Shown here: in pieces, positions 11,591 to 24,209 of the stretch
How the letters are laid out: every line of letters starts with the position of its first letter
Position numbering within the stretch: position 1 is the first letter of the stretch
Source of the DNA: Buddleja alternifolia
Lineage: Eukaryota > Streptophyta > Magnoliopsida > Lamiales > Scrophulariaceae
Assembly: GCA_019426215.1 (NCBI GenBank)
Contig: CM033402.1
Span: forward strand, 310,001 to 374,000
DNA length: 64,000 nt
Direction of reading: 5' to 3'
The notes under the pieces: model-generated
Told to the model about the DNA's origin: nothing
The model's database searches: none
Seen by the model: the letters and a program-made list of their open reading frames with translations, nothing else
Made by a program: the position numbers and the translations under genes

Positions 11591-13010
11591 CATGCATATA
11601 TATAAAAATCACAAGCCATAGTTTTTACAACCCCTCAAAAGACGGAGGAGGGGGATCAGGAATGTATCTTTAATGAAATATGAATAATAAGAAGAGAAAT
11701 TACATGTATACCCCCTACTTTAGCGTAAAATTACCAAAACTCCTCCTGATTTTTTTGAAATTACACAAAGTCTCATTTATTTTAAGATATTCTAACAATT
11801 AAACCCCTTGTGTATTAAATTTTTTTATACTGTAAACTTTACAAATAAACCCCTTAAGGGGGTCAGGAAGTGTTTTGGTAATAAATTAACACTAAAGTTT
11901 TTTTATTTTATTTTTTTGATTTTCCCACGAGATGTTCGGGCCAACTTTCGCGCATCTCGACTAAAATAAAAGTAAAAAAATGTGCATATAATTCACCCAT
12001 AATAAGAATGTGATACTTTCATTTGGCAACAAAGAAAAGTTAAAGAGAGATACTCCAAAAAGTGACGCTCTTCTCTTTAAATAGGTAGAGGGGGCTTACA
12101 GATGTATGTACCTTAGCAGTATCAAGATTCCAATCTAATCTAGTACCCAACACCAACAGCCCCCCTCCATGTGAATCTGAATAAATTGGTCTCACAAACA
12201 AATGTTGCACGTCACAACCACCTTCTACCTAACAGAGGAAAGTAAAACCATGTGGGGACTTGCTGGAACATACTGGCTATTCAATTTTAAACCATCATTA
12301 TTAACAAATAATTGTACATATGTCCCCTCCTTATATCCATCAATATAGAGGCCTAATTTAAGTAACAAAGTTGAGTCACCATAATTATACTGTATATAAC
12401 GTCATGCGTTCGAGTCTCGCCAAAATTTTATTACGGGTTAGCCTTTGCCCTCTATTTTATAATAACTTAGTTAGATGATTGATGTTCATTAACAGTAATA
12501 ATTGTAATTTAATTTAATTGATTGCTAATTGATTTTCATTATATATGTAATGGTATAGGAGAAAAAAGTTCAATCTTCATAACAATGATGGCTAGTTTCA
12601 GACCCAAATTCTCGACACCCCACATAAACATTGTTATGAACCAAGTCGAGAGTTAATGAGGAAAGATCAAATATCAATGAATTGACAAATGATCCAAAGA
12701 GATTGGACTGAAATAGCCCAAACTGGCACGAGCCAACCAAATTCGAAATAGTTTCATAATATATAATCATTCAATCAGAACGCAGAATATGATCTCCGTT
12801 CACTGTGGAATCATCAAAAGTAGTGATCTTCCCGGAATAACGCTTCTCGATTTTACAGAAGCGTTCGCCATTAACAAGACAAAATACATCGAAGTAAAAA
12901 GCTCGAATTATATAATATATATTAGTAGTAATATATATAATTACTCCTACAAACTAAACAGAAATGGGGGCCGGTGTTGATATCTATAGTAGTTAGTAAT
13001 TAATTTGATT
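11591..13010. other. Intergenic, AT-rich, with SINE debris
   Basis: No gene recognised. Around 11930-11965 there is a short piece (CCACGAGATGTTCGGGCCAA and following) resembling the 3' end of the SINE at 52843-53037, probably a truncated copy. Around 12370-12440 there is a box-B-like GCGTTCGAGTC, but no convincing SINE. Downstream of 12980 lies the 3' flank of the minus-strand DUF1645 gene. Confidence 0.5.
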
Positions 13011-14057
13011 TCACCTGGAAGAAATGGGGTTCAGATTTCTAGTAAATCCACTGAAAGCCCCATAACTCTTTGAACTGAAACCCAGACACCCCAATAGCCC
13101 CTCCCTGTAGGGCAAAAATGTCTTTTTCTTCATCTCCTCCGCTTGAGCTCTGTTTGCAGTGTAATGCAGCTCATGAGCCGACCGCGTAACCCTCCGCTTC
13201 CAAACGCCGTTCGCCGGTCTTCCAGAAGCTTGAACAACATTCTTCCCCTTCTTCATCTCCGTTTTTCCTTTCTTCTCGTCGCGTGAAGACGACGGCGAAA
13301 GCGGTGGCGTTTTCTTATCCTTCGCCGGAGAGAATGAAATCGCCGACCAGAATCTCTCCTTGGTGTTAGTTCTCCCCTCGCTCTTGCTCCTGTGTAAAAG
13401 ATCCTTGAGAAATATCCATTTCTTCGAGTTCGTCCTTCCAGATGAAGATGAACGCGACGAAGATGCCGAGCAAGACGGCGTCGTCTCGCTCGACTCATTC
13501 TCTTTTCTTTCATTCTGTTGATTACTGTCGATGGTTTCCAAATCGTGCCATTCGTACTGTTGGAAGCGTAACGGCGACATGGATCTGGCTTTGCGGTGCG
13601 AGTACTTACCACTGCTCCGCATTCTCACATCTCTGCCTCTTACTTCCACTACCGTATCCAGATCTGTAACAGTTTCCTGCAAGTGAGACGACAATTTCAT
13701 TGGCCGGATCTGACCGTTGAAGAACAGCTCATCAGCTGACGTCATGGAGGCGATTCCTCCTCCTGACGTGTTTGGGGAGTACCGAGATGAAAACTCGAAC
13801 TCGAAAGAACCGGCGGAATCGGAGGACAGAAACACCGGCTCACGATCAGACGACGACGGTTTAGATTTTTGATTTGAGACAATGAAACTGTGCATAGGAC
13901 TAGTAGGAGCACTAAAGAAATAACCGGAAGGGGCATGGCGGGGGCTTGAGGGAGCGCTGACGAAAGGAGTGGAGCAAGTGCTGTCAATATCTTCGCTGAA
14001 GCGCGGCGGCTCCACGGCGGAGGAAATGCCGTCGGAATTAGCATTGGAAATTAGCAT
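13011..14057 (-). CDS. DUF1645 family protein
   Basis: Single-exon gene of 348 residues starting at ATG 14057 (MLISNANSD). The N-terminal part has the family's serine/proline-rich motifs (FVSAPSSPRH, FSAPTSPMHSF). The middle carries FEFEFSSRYSP and the basic RKARSMSPLR, then KKWIFLKDLLHRSKSEGR (about residues 212-230). The C-terminus has the typical FLPYREGLLGCLGF and ends SGFTRNLNPISSR. DUF1645 proteins are plant-specific and mostly uncharacterised; some rice members have been linked to stress tolerance and grain size. No catalytic motif is visible, and the basic stretches may be nuclear-localisation signals (inference). A CT/GA-rich tract at about 14107-14130 is probably 5' UTR. Start and stop are clear, with no damage. 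Confidence 0.88.
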   Translation of the reverse strand: MLISNANSDGISSAVEPPRFSEDIDSTCSTPFVSAPSSPRHAPSGYFFSAPTSPMHSFIVSNQKSKPSSSDREPVFLSSDSAGSFEFEFSSRYSPNTSGGGIASMTSADELFFNGQIRPMKLSSHLQETVTDLDTVVEVRGRDVRMRSSGKYSHRKARSMSPLRFQQYEWHDLETIDSNQQNERKENESSETTPSCSASSSRSSSSGRTNSKKWIFLKDLLHRSKSEGRTNTKERFWSAISFSPAKDKKTPPLSPSSSRDEKKGKTEMKKGKNVVQASGRPANGVWKRRVTRSAHELHYTANRAQAEEMKKKTFLPYREGLLGCLGFSSKSYGAFSGFTRNLNPISSR

Positions 14058-14199
14058 TATGAGAGAGAGGAGTATCAGATTCCGACTGAAAAATTGTACG
14101 CTGAAGCAGAGAGAGAGGGAGAGGGAGGGTACACTGGCGTTTTTGTGCTCTGTTTTTATTATTTCGTGTTTGGGAAATGAATCGATGGATGGGGGTTAA

Positions 14200-14633
14200 A
14201 CTTTATACGTGTTAGGCTTGTCACGCTGCCAACTATTGAAAGACCCTCATTTACTCCCATGTTTAAACTAATCAGGAAAGGGTGCACGTGTCAACTAACA
14301 TAAGGAGGATAAAATTCTTTTTATAAACCTACAAATCTAATCAAATCGAGTTTTGAGTTCAAGTTTAAAGACTTTTTTTAGCTTTATTTAAACAGTTTGG
14401 GATCAAGGTGGTCGAGCTTGCAAATTTTTAAATTTGAGTTCATGTAAAAGATATTGTAATTGAAAACTTATTATCAAATTATCATTATTATTATGAACAA
14501 AATTATTATTATACCATTGTTATTATTATTAAATTATAGTATATTGAACATATAGAAGAAGACAAAAGCTCTTCAAGCATCTCATAAGTTTTCTAACATC
14601 TATCAAACTCGATTTATTACAAAACACAAGTTC
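14200..14633. other. Intergenic, promoter side of the DUF1645 gene
   Basis: AT-rich DNA upstream of the minus-strand gene. I see no ORF or repeat I can name. Confidence 0.4.
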
Positions 14634-14819
14634 TGTTAGAAATATATTTATTGTATCTCTTATTTCTTTTTTTTTTTTTGTATTTAGCTTAGTTGTTTAG
14701 CATATATCTTCTGTCCATATTTATAGTGTAAGTTGTAATCTTTTTCATATCTTTTATAACTTTATATATGTTCAAGTATTAATTAGAATCATCCTTAAAG
14801 AGAATCATACAATCCTACT
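14634..14819. repeat. Candidate short solo LTR
   Basis: A 186-bp segment beginning TGTTAGAAATAT is flanked by a 5-bp direct repeat AGTTC (14629-14633 and 14820-14824). It contains a TATA-like CATATTTATAGTG and poly-T runs, as copia LTRs do. Its right end is CTACT rather than CA, which lowers confidence. Confidence 0.35.
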
Positions 14820-14883
14820 AGTTCTTTGAGCTTGTGCTCAATCTCCAAAAATTATAGCTCCAGTAAAGCTTCACTCGAGTTTC

Positions 14884-15110
14884 CTTTTTTTTTTGATAAG
14901 TAAATTACTAAATTTCATTAACAAAAGGTACAGATACAACAGAGGACACCAATACAAAACAACATTTACCTAAACTAGAGATGACAAAATACAAACAAGA
15001 CTCCAACATGAAGATACAAAAAGAGGGATCATCACACATAACAAAAGAAGAACAAGAGTGTTTGACAAAACAAACGTTACGATATCCTGACCCGAAAATC
15101 ACATGTCTTC
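14884..15110 (-). mobile_element. Probable 5'-truncated LINE 3' end
   Basis: Read on the minus strand, the segment ends TTGTTAATGAAATTTAGTAA, then TTTACTTATC and a run of A (T-run at about 14884-14892 on the plus strand). This is the usual form of a plant LINE 3' end. No coding part of a LINE remains. I did not find a convincing target-site duplication. Confidence 0.4.
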
Positions 15111-16101
15111 TCTCATCTTGAAATCTATATAATGCTAATTATAATACATAAATTAGTCATATTTTATTGCATCATACAAATGCATGTCAATGCTAGTTGG
15201 GTATAACTCATTATTTCATTAAAATGGTACGTAGAAGATGGAAATTTCATCCAACTCGTTTGAACAATACTTTAATAACGATGTGTATTTTTATATGAAA
15301 ATACAATTATATTATATACGAAAAATAATATTTAATCTAACTATTTAAATGAAAACGGTAATGACATACGATTACCAAGTTTGAACAAGTTCAAAATTCT
15401 TTTGGATAATATTTTTTTTCTTATATAAACTCATGCATCAATAATAAAATACATTTCACATGGAACCATTCACTACATTATGTAATCAACAAGAGAAGCT
15501 AAATAAATGATTATTCGAATTCTGTCTTTCAATATGAATCTAGACCTGGATTGGCCCATGTAATATGCAATTATTGTATAAGTTTTTAGTCTTCCTGATT
15601 ATTGTTTTTATTTCCATAACTTCTTCCATTTCTTTATTTATTATTTTATTTTTTACTCGAGTAAGGAATTGGATTGAAAAAGATAAAAAATGACGTCATA
15701 TGTGAGCCGACCATTGATTAATTGAGTGGATACGTGGTGGCTGGCACGTGACATTATTCGAATCTGCAGTACCCTACCCTACCCTGCCATTTTCCCATGC
15801 CATGCTCACATTAAAATTTTCAACGCTCAATTTTTCCATTTTTTTTTTTGTCTCGACTTGTCATAGTATTATTGGGCCGTGAGCACAACAAAATCGTTCC
15901 ATTTTTACGTTGGTTCAGTAGTCCAATACATATATTATGAGTCCGGCTTGTAATGAGCAAATAATTGGCCCAATAGAAACGACTCATTGCCATGCAACTG
16001 CTTGGTCACAAAGGCCGATAATCAGATCTGCCTTTTTCGCAATCATTAAAGAGAGATTGTTACCAATATATAGTATATTCCCCTCTCACTTGAAAGTTTA
16101 T
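15111..16101. other. Intergenic, AT-rich
   Basis: No ORF with recognisable content. A few pyrimidine tracts and a short ACCCT array near 15772-15785 are the only patterns seen. Confidence 0.4.
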
Positions 16102-16492
16102 GGCTGTGCTTGATTTTATTTTGGAGTTTTTTTTTGGTGAAAATTTTGGTGAAAAGGTTTATTGGAAGTTGTGTATTTTGATGAAAATGTGTTTGGTTTA
16201 TTGTTTGATTTTATTTTCAAAAGAGACAAAAGTTACTGTAGCAGTTAAATCATGTAAGTTTTTGTCTGAAAAGTTGGGTTTATAATTAATTAATGATTGA
16301 AAAATATAATATAATATAAGTTTTAAATGATTATATTGTAGTTGATGTAATTAGTAGGTACCCTAAAGTAAAGACAAATAGGGAGACAATAGCTGACAAT
16401 TTTTTTGAGCAAACAAATTATTTTTGGTCAAAAAAACACAAAACAAACAAGTTTTGGCCAAAATGGGTTTGAAAACAAAACCAAACACAGCC
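16102..16492. mobile_element. MITE with hAT-like terminal inverted repeats
   Basis: About 391 bp. The left end GGCTGTGCTTGATTTTATTT is matched by the reverse complement of the right end (GGCTGTGTTTGGTTTTGTTT). Both flanks carry TAT, but no 8-bp duplication can be read. The interior is T- or A-rich and non-coding; the open frame at 16100-16285 is part of this repeat. Confidence 0.65.
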
Positions 16493-16698
16493 TATAAGTT
16501 TGAATTCAGGTTGCACAAAAATCAAAAGCCATGGCTCTTTCCTCATTTATGAGTTAAATAAAGTTTTTATCAACTCAAATTTATCGACTAGTAATCCCCG
16601 TCTATTGAATTAAAAAAAAAAAAAAAAAGAGAGATTGTTTGTTAGTGGAGATCGAGTGCACGATAGCTGGCTCTCTGAGTGATTGAGTGAGGTGAGGC

Positions 16699-16700
16699 AT

Positions 16701-16740
<40 letters not shown>

Positions 16741-16741
16741 T
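16699..16741. repeat. (CA)n(TA)n microsatellite
   Basis: Compound dinucleotide repeat about 130 bases upstream of the CTP synthase start codon, probably near or in its 5' UTR or promoter. A run of about 18 A lies at 16611-16628. Confidence 0.95.
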
Positions 16742-16872
16742 GATATTGCTCTTCCCGCTACAAACAATAGCGCACACACAGTTATTTGAGGAACGAACAG
16801 TAGTTAAGTTATTCTTCCACAAATTACAGATAGATACAGGCACGGAGAAGAGAAGATTGTAAAAGAAAGAAA

Positions 16873-19800
16873 ATGAAATACGTTTTGGTAACCGGAGGGG
16901 TGGTGAGCGGCCTTGGCAAAGGAGTCACGGCCAGCAGCATCGGTGTTGTTCTCAAAGCTTGTGGCCTTCGCGTCACCTCCATTAAAATCGGTCCGGTTCA
17001 TTTTATCTACTTTGTGTTATTTATACCTAGTGAATGCTGAATTGGTAATGCTGCTGCTCATATTTTCGTAGAATTGGATTTCTTTCCTTGTATTTAAAAG
17101 TTTTCGTTAAATTCATGCTTCTCTTTTAGTAAATATACCTTTTGTTTATTCAATTTGGAATTTGTCATGTAAGATACGTCTGATTGTGCAGCAGCAGCTT
17201 ACTTGTGGTGCTACTCGTGTTATCCTATCTTATTTGATTGCTTATCTGGTGCTGGTGCTACTCTCGTGTCGCGTGACTTATCTTACAGTGAAAACATAGA
17301 CTGAATTGGATTTCGCCGTTTTAAATTTGTTTGTGCAAGATGCATTTGATTGCGCAGCTTATTTGTTTTTGGTACTTTGTGTTCTTCTGTCTTGGCAGAT
17401 CCCTATTTGAATACGGATGCTGGTACCATGTCTCCGTTTGAGCACGGAGAGGTTTTCGTTCTTGATGATGGTGGAGAGGTGTCCTCTTCATTCTCTTTAC
17501 TTGTTGGATGTAACAACCACCGGGTTTTATTCATTTAAAGCAATACCAGGAGATGCTGTTACCACTGCTTCTAGTCATTCTGAACAATATAGCAATCATG
17601 TTATGACAAGATTGTATCCTGTTAATACGAATTGTGTTCACTGCTTATAAAACTCATTGTTTGGTAACATACAACTGAAATTACTTTAAATGCTTTGGGT
17701 CGAGTGAAATATATAAATCACTAGGTGAACATGTCTTGATTTTGTTACTGAGCTAAAATTGGAGGAGGCGTATTAAGTTTTTACTGTATCACTCATGTAC
17801 AAACCAGAAATTCAATTGTTGGTACAGGCATAATTGTAATGGTGACTTTTATAAAATATACACGAACAAACTATGTTGACATTCCTTGACGATTTCCTGC
17901 TTCTTATTTAGCTTGAAAGTTGTTATCTTAGAATCTTTTGAACTTCTCAATAGGTGGATCTGGATTTAGGTAATTATGAAAGATTTCTGGATGTGACACT
18001 AACAAGAGACAACAATATTACCACAGGGAAGATATATCAGGTACTTTTGACCCTATTATCCCTACTGAGGTTATTATTTTATGCTTCTAACCTGAGGCAC
18101 TTATGTGGTGTTCCCTTTGCTAGTCTGTCCTTGAAAAGGAACGGAGAGGCGATTATCTTGGAAAGACCGTCCAGGTTCTCCTAAATTTATAAATGCTTTC
18201 TGGTTCATCTGAAATAAAGGAAGGTGGAAATTTATTATTGTGCTTTGCCTTGCATTTATGATTTTTGAGTCAGGTGGTCCCCCACATTACTGATGCTATT
18301 AAGAACTGGATTGAATCAGTATCTGTTATTCCTGTTGATGGAAAAGAGGGCCCTGCAGATGTTTGTGTTATAGAATTGGGAGGGACTGTAGGTAAAAGAG
18401 TTCTGTGTAGAGAAAGACTCAAATTCTTTTCTACCGTTATATGTTTTCTTGCCCAATACTCCCAAATGTTTCTTCTTCAGGTGATATCGAATCAATGCCA
18501 TTCATTGAAGCTCTGCGACAGTTGTTCTTCTCTGTTGGTAAGGTTGCACTGTTTTCATCAAGTATCCACTTCCTAGGTTTATTCTTTTGGTCCTTAGAGC
18601 TCTGTTTCCTTCTTGGTTTTCTAGTCTTACTATGCTGTTGTCAGTATTGCAATTTTTGAGCATCAGTTATAAAGTTACCAAAGATATATTAAAATTGTGG
18701 TCATACTGTACTTAGTTTGCTTGGTTGGATATATTCCTATGGTGTCAATGTAATTTCTTTGTGATTTGTTACTTGGGATAACATGCAACTTCTTTTCTCT
18801 GTCTTTATAGATCATTCGCTAATTTTTTTGTCAAGCAATGCTTTTGGATATTTTTCTCACATTGCCCTTTTACTTTTTTTCCCCATAGGACAAGATAATT
18901 TCTGTCTGGTTCATGTGAGTCTGATTCTGGTTCTTGGTGTTGTTGGCGAACAAGTAATACTCCATGCGCCTACTTTTAAAATCCACGAGGCTTATCACTC
19001 GTATAAGTTCTATTCTATGCAAGTCAAATTCTTTTCTCATGTGTGTCAGTGTCTGCAGAAAACTAAGCCCACACAGCACAGTGTACGGGAATTGAGAGCA
19101 TTAGGCTTGACTCCTCATTTTCTGGCATGTCGTTCTGCACAGGTACATTGTTTATGTGTAGTACTTTTTTCAGTTGACGAAAATTATAGAATTGAGATGC
19201 ATGCTGCTTTAATATTCCATTTTGATTTTTGGGACTTGATTAGCTCCCATTAATTGATTGGACTTTGATGAGCACCTGAGCAGTAATGCTTGAATTATTG
19301 CTTTAGTATTTCAATAGCAATTGTGTAAACATTTAACTTCCATTAGTGAGGCATGAAGGAAAGAGCTATGAGTATCCAGAATGCATATGCATGCATCACT
19401 GACATCTTTGTCCTGTTATAGGCTCTTTAATGTATTTTTCTGTTTTTTATGATTTTTTCCAAGTGAGGATGAACATAAAGAGATATCTTGAACGTTTTTC
19501 GCGACTTTATAGGTTATATATAATTAAATATCCAATCTTCTGCCATGGTGTTGAAAATGGAAGGCTGTCAATTTTATAATTTTTTATCTGCAGCCTTTGC
19601 TGGAAAACACAAAACAGAAATTGTCGCAATTTTGCCACGTTCCTGTAAGTTGTTATTATTATAATTATAATAAATATTGTTGCTCTCTGTTTTTGAATAA
19701 AAATTGGTTGACTTCTGTATGTTGTCATTTGTAAACCTGTTTTCGCACTTTAGGATATGAATTGACTCCCAATGTTTCTTTATTTACTTGTTGCTGCACC

Positions 19801-22800
19801 TAGGTAGGCAATATTCTTAACATCCATGACGTTCCAAACATTTGGCATGTACCTCTTCTGCTTCGGGTGGGTAAATTGTTTATCTATAGACCTGTTGCCA
19901 TGCTAACTTTCCCTATTAAGATCATCATTTTGAAATTCTGATGTCATAGTATTGTCCAGAACCAAAGTGCGCATGAGGCCATCCTAAGACATCTGGACTT
20001 ACTGAAGTAAGTAGTTTCCAGCACATTTAGTTTCTAATCTCATTTTTCCACTCTGTTATTCTTCACGAGTCAAATGATATTGAGTCAATTCTGAATAATG
20101 TTCTGAGTTTCCTATCAGTACTTTTTAGCCAGTTTATATGCTTGATATGAATATTGGGAATGAATTAGCATAAGATTATCATTTGGACTTGTGCTTTTCA
20201 ATTTTCATGACATGTACTCTGTTCCAGTGTTGCCCATCCTCCTAATTTAGCAGAATGGACCAAAAGAGCTGAGATATTTGATAACCTCGCAAACTCAGTT
20301 AGTAGCAAACACCTTGTTCTACTCATCTGTTCATTCCCTTCTGACAGTAGCTGAGAGAAGTTCTGCTATTGCAGGTACGAATTGCAATGGTTGGGAAGTA
20401 TGTCGGGATGGCAGACTCTTATTTATCTGTTGTGAAGGTGAGATAATATTTTTATTCCATTCAAATATTGAGCCGATAATGGTATACTGCCCTGTCTGAT
20501 CCATTTTTGGTGTTAAAGTTGTCTTTACAATATAATCTCTACTCCTAATATTCAATGTTGAGTGGAGTTACCTCTTCTACAAGTTATGATGAGATTTCTT
20601 GGGCATGTTGGGTTCTTTGCTACTTCATATCCTTCCATAAGGGAAAGGTATACTGAAGTAAGCAGGGAAACAGCATAGACAGTGGCAAAAGTTTTTTTTT
20701 TTGCCTTAAATATTGAAATGTTTTCTTGAACCAAACTTTCTATGAATGGTCAGTTCTCGGTTTATAAACTAGAACTTATGAAATAATGGCCTCTTTGCTT
20801 AGATTAGAACTTACTGTTTTCATTTGCTTGCAGGCCCTTCTGCATGCTTGCATTGCATGTTCATTAAAGCCAGTAATTGATTGGATTGCAGCTTCAGATC
20901 TTGAAGATGATAGTGCACAATCGGTACGGATATCCAACAGTTGCATATTGTGACATTTCCCGTCTGTTGATTTAAGAAACATGTCTTTTCAAGTCTTGAC
21001 TCTTTTATTTTTTCAGACACCAGAAGCTCATATGGCTGCTTGGAGAACTCTTAAGGTAGTTTTCACATCCTGCTTTATTAATCTGTCTTCTCTAAATTTT
21101 GCTACAATCCTTTTCTTTTGTTCGTAAAGTGCTATTTATAAGCTCTGATATTGCTTATGATATGCATATTACCAGTTTCTCAAAATCTCTTAATTTGGAT
21201 ATTTATTTACATAAGATGAATGTAGGCCGGATTTTATTTTTAATTGTCAGTTGTCATATTATTAGAAGACAAGTGGTTCAAGCTATTGACCAATCAAATT
21301 ATTTGAGCCATAATTTAGATGTTGGATTTTCTTTTTCCTTTCTCCTTTGTATGAAATATTTTCATCTATAAGTAACATGATGATATTAAGTTTTAAAACT
21401 TGTTGCAAGTTTTTCTGATACCAAAACTATCTACATTTTCAGAATGCTGCTTGTATCTTGGTTCCTGGTGGTTTTGGAGATCGTGGTGTGAATGGAATGA
21501 TATTAGCTGCAAAATATGCCAGAGAGAACAAAGTTCCATATCTCGGGATCTGTCTGGGAATGCAGATATCCGTGATTGAGATTGCAAGAAATGTAAGTTA
21601 TTTCCTAGAATCATGAATATGCCTTTTGTTTTTTCACACCGAGTCTATATGCCCTTAAATGCTACTCAGGTTTTGGGCTTCGAAAGTGCAAACAGTACAG
21701 AGTTTGATGATCAGACCCCCAGCCCTGTTGTGATTTTCATGCCAGAGGTAGATACTCTTTCAAAGCATGTTAAGTATATATTCTTCTTGTAAAGATTCCC
21801 TTGTTTGATCAATCACATGTTCTTTCTACACTTCTTAAGGGTTCAAAAACACATATGGGGAGCACAATGAGACTTGGTACTCGAAAAACCTTATTGCAAA
21901 CTCCAGACTGCATAACAGCAAAGCTGTAAGAGCTAAGCCATACCACTCCTTTTAATTTTCCGAACTTATTAATTTTGATTTGAATCTCCAATATATAACC
22001 TCAATGCGCCTAGTTTGTCTTTTATGGTCGTTTGTGCCATTAAAGATGATTGAAGGTTTGTGGTTGGAAGCTAGTTTTGTCTCTGTGGTCATCGTAAAAA
22101 CTGTGACTGGCTTTACATTAGAGAACATTGAAAGTTGATAATATCTCAGCATAAAAAACGATTGAATGAGTTAGCTCAAACTCATCATTTTCATGAAGCT
22201 TTACATGTTAGTTAATTACCTTTGTTAATTTGTTATAATATAACTAAGGATCCTCAACTTTTTTCATGGTTCAGGCATAAGTAGTGAATAACACTTTCAC
22301 AAAAGCTAAGCCAAATGGAGAGCAGTGTTTCATGTCCAGTAAATTCTTTCATACCTGAAACATTCTAATGATATTTGTTTTTCAACAGGTACCATAACTC
22401 AGAGTATGTGGATGAGCGGCATCGACACAGATATGAGGTTTCATTTGATGATTAATTCGTAATTAAATTACTTGGTGGCCATATTTATTATCTTTTCATA
22501 TTTCATATTGATAGGTGAACCCGGAAATGGTCAGCATGCTAGAGGAGTCTGGTTTGAAATTTGTTGGGAAGGATGAGAGTGGAAAACGAATGGAGGTCAG
22601 CTTGGCTGCCTTTCTTTCAACTTTGCATTAATTTATTCCAAATGATTTTTGCATATCTTCCCTCTCATTTTTGCAGATTTTGGAGCTCTCTGGGCATCCT
22701 TTTTATGTGGGGGTTCAGTTTCATCCAGAATTCAAGTCGCGCCCTGGAAGACCCTCAGCTCTATTCTTAGGTACTATGAGTTGTTCCCTACTTATCATAG

Positions 22801-22962
22801 TCTCGGAATCAACTAAAAATAGTGCTATGCAGGGAAGTGCTTTAACTGATACCTCAACCTTTTTCTTTTTAGCTAATGAACATCAATTTTGTAGGTTTTA
22901 TTTTGGCAGCAAGCGGACAGTTAGAATCACATCTGAGAAATCCTCATAATGGAAGCTTGTAG
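16873..22962 (+). CDS. CTP synthase (glutamine-hydrolysing), 22 exons
   Basis: Converts UTP to CTP using ATP and glutamine-derived ammonia. Exons: 16873-16990, 17399-17478, 17954-18040, 18124-18174, 18274-18391, 18481-18537, 18889-18953, 19059-19142, 19594-19644, 19804-19866, 19960-20006, 20228-20297, 20375-20437, 20834-20923, 21017-21055, 21443-21592, 21670-21747, 21840-21925, 22389-22437, 22515-22595, 22677-22770, 22895-22962. All introns are GT-AG and the exons join in frame to 562 residues, a normal length. The synthase domain starts MKYVLVTGG with the nucleotide loop [14 protein letters not shown] (residues about 9-23), and [15 protein letters not shown] crosses the first intron. The class I glutamine amidotransferase domain has the nucleophile Cys398 in YLGICLGMQ and the His525/Glu527 pair in FHPEF. 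All key residues are present. It converges on the DUF761 gene, whose stop is 177 bases away. Confidence 0.95.
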
Positions 22963-23610
22963 GATATCGCATTTGGAACTCAACACAACCCAACCTCACA
23001 TGGAGTATTATTTTAAAGCTTAAGGTATCTGACACAATGCCGTAATCCAAACAAAAATCACCGGAATGACAATGAAAGAATAAAAAAATAAAGAATGTGT
23101 ACACAAAACAAAATTTGATATACAAAAGAATGTAATTAATTAACTAGAGCCTCTATTGATCATGTCATTGTATTGTAGATATGATAATTGTCTTTGCAAC
23201 TTCATTTGCTCACGAAATTTAGCTATGAACTCCTCCGCCTTCAAATCAATTCCCTCATCACAAGTCTCGTTCGTTTCTTCATGTTCTTCTTCCTCCTTAG
23301 CATCCTTCAAGAAACTCATCCCCTTCACACTGTCAATATCATTCCCATAAATATCATCATCATCAAACTCAAAATCATAGTCAAAATCCACATGCGGTTT
23401 GATGCATGGTATGTGTGGCATCTTGAAGCGCAATGACGAAGGCCGATGCATTCTGACATGTATTACAGGAGTGTCATCAAATGACAACTCGCGTTCACCA
23501 TAAATGAGCGCACCACGCTGTGCTTCGTTTGAGTGGCGAAGCTTTCTGATTCCTTTTTGGAATATGTTTGAACTTAAGACGAGCCTGTCCCTTAATACGC
23601 CCCCTTTTCG

Positions 23611-23857
23611 TGTCAAGAAGGCAATTTCCATATTAGCAGCAGTCAAAGTCAAAGGCAGAAACCAAGTTAGTAAAAGGGTGTTAAGGGTAGTTTAGTCTTT
23701 ATGTATTTTCTATAAATAGAGTAGAGTTTCCTTTCTTGAATTATTATTCATTCATTCAGCGTGTGAAGCTATTTGTGTAAGAGAGAGTTTGTAAGTTCTT
23801 CTTCAATTAATTCATAATGAAGTTTCTTGTGTTCATGATGATCTTCAAGTTCTATTA
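23611..23857 (+). repeat. 5' LTR of the copia element
   Basis: Begins TGTCAAGAAGG and ends TTCTATTA, so the terminal dinucleotides are TG/TA rather than TG/CA. Contains a TATA-like CTATAAATA at about 23710-23718, which is the likely element promoter. Confidence 0.93.
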
Positions 23858-23870
23858 TGGTACCAGAGCC
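23858..23870 (+). promoter_or_regulatory. Primer-binding site (initiator tRNA-Met type)
   Basis: TGGTACCAGAGCC directly after the LTR. Copia elements normally carry TGGTATCAGAGC, complementary to the 3' end of initiator tRNA-Met; this copy differs at one position. Confidence 0.9.
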
Positions 23871-24209
23871 ATATTTCAATTTTGGTAATTTCATCTTCAA
23901 AATCTGGAAATAGTACTGCATAAGTTGAAGATCATATTCAAATCTTCATCAATTTTTTCCCAGATTTATTCATATCTTCATCCTGAATTCCAGTCATCTT
24001 CAAATCTTTATCTTCTTCATCTGATTTCCTTTTGTACGATTCTTCATAAATTCATCTGGAATTCATTCGATTATTCAAGTTCTGGAAAATTCCTCTCAAG
24101 AACAATATACTTTCAAGAATCTGAAAACCTAACTTCAGATTATTTCTCAAAATTTCTTCAATCTTCCGCTGCTCTCTGATTTTTTGGTTCTTCTTGATCA
24201 AGATACATC

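Noticed and set aside
12360..12450. tRNA gene or SINE suggested by GCGTTCGAGTC
   Set aside because: Only a box-B-like word is present; no box A at the right distance, no cloverleaf and no TSD.
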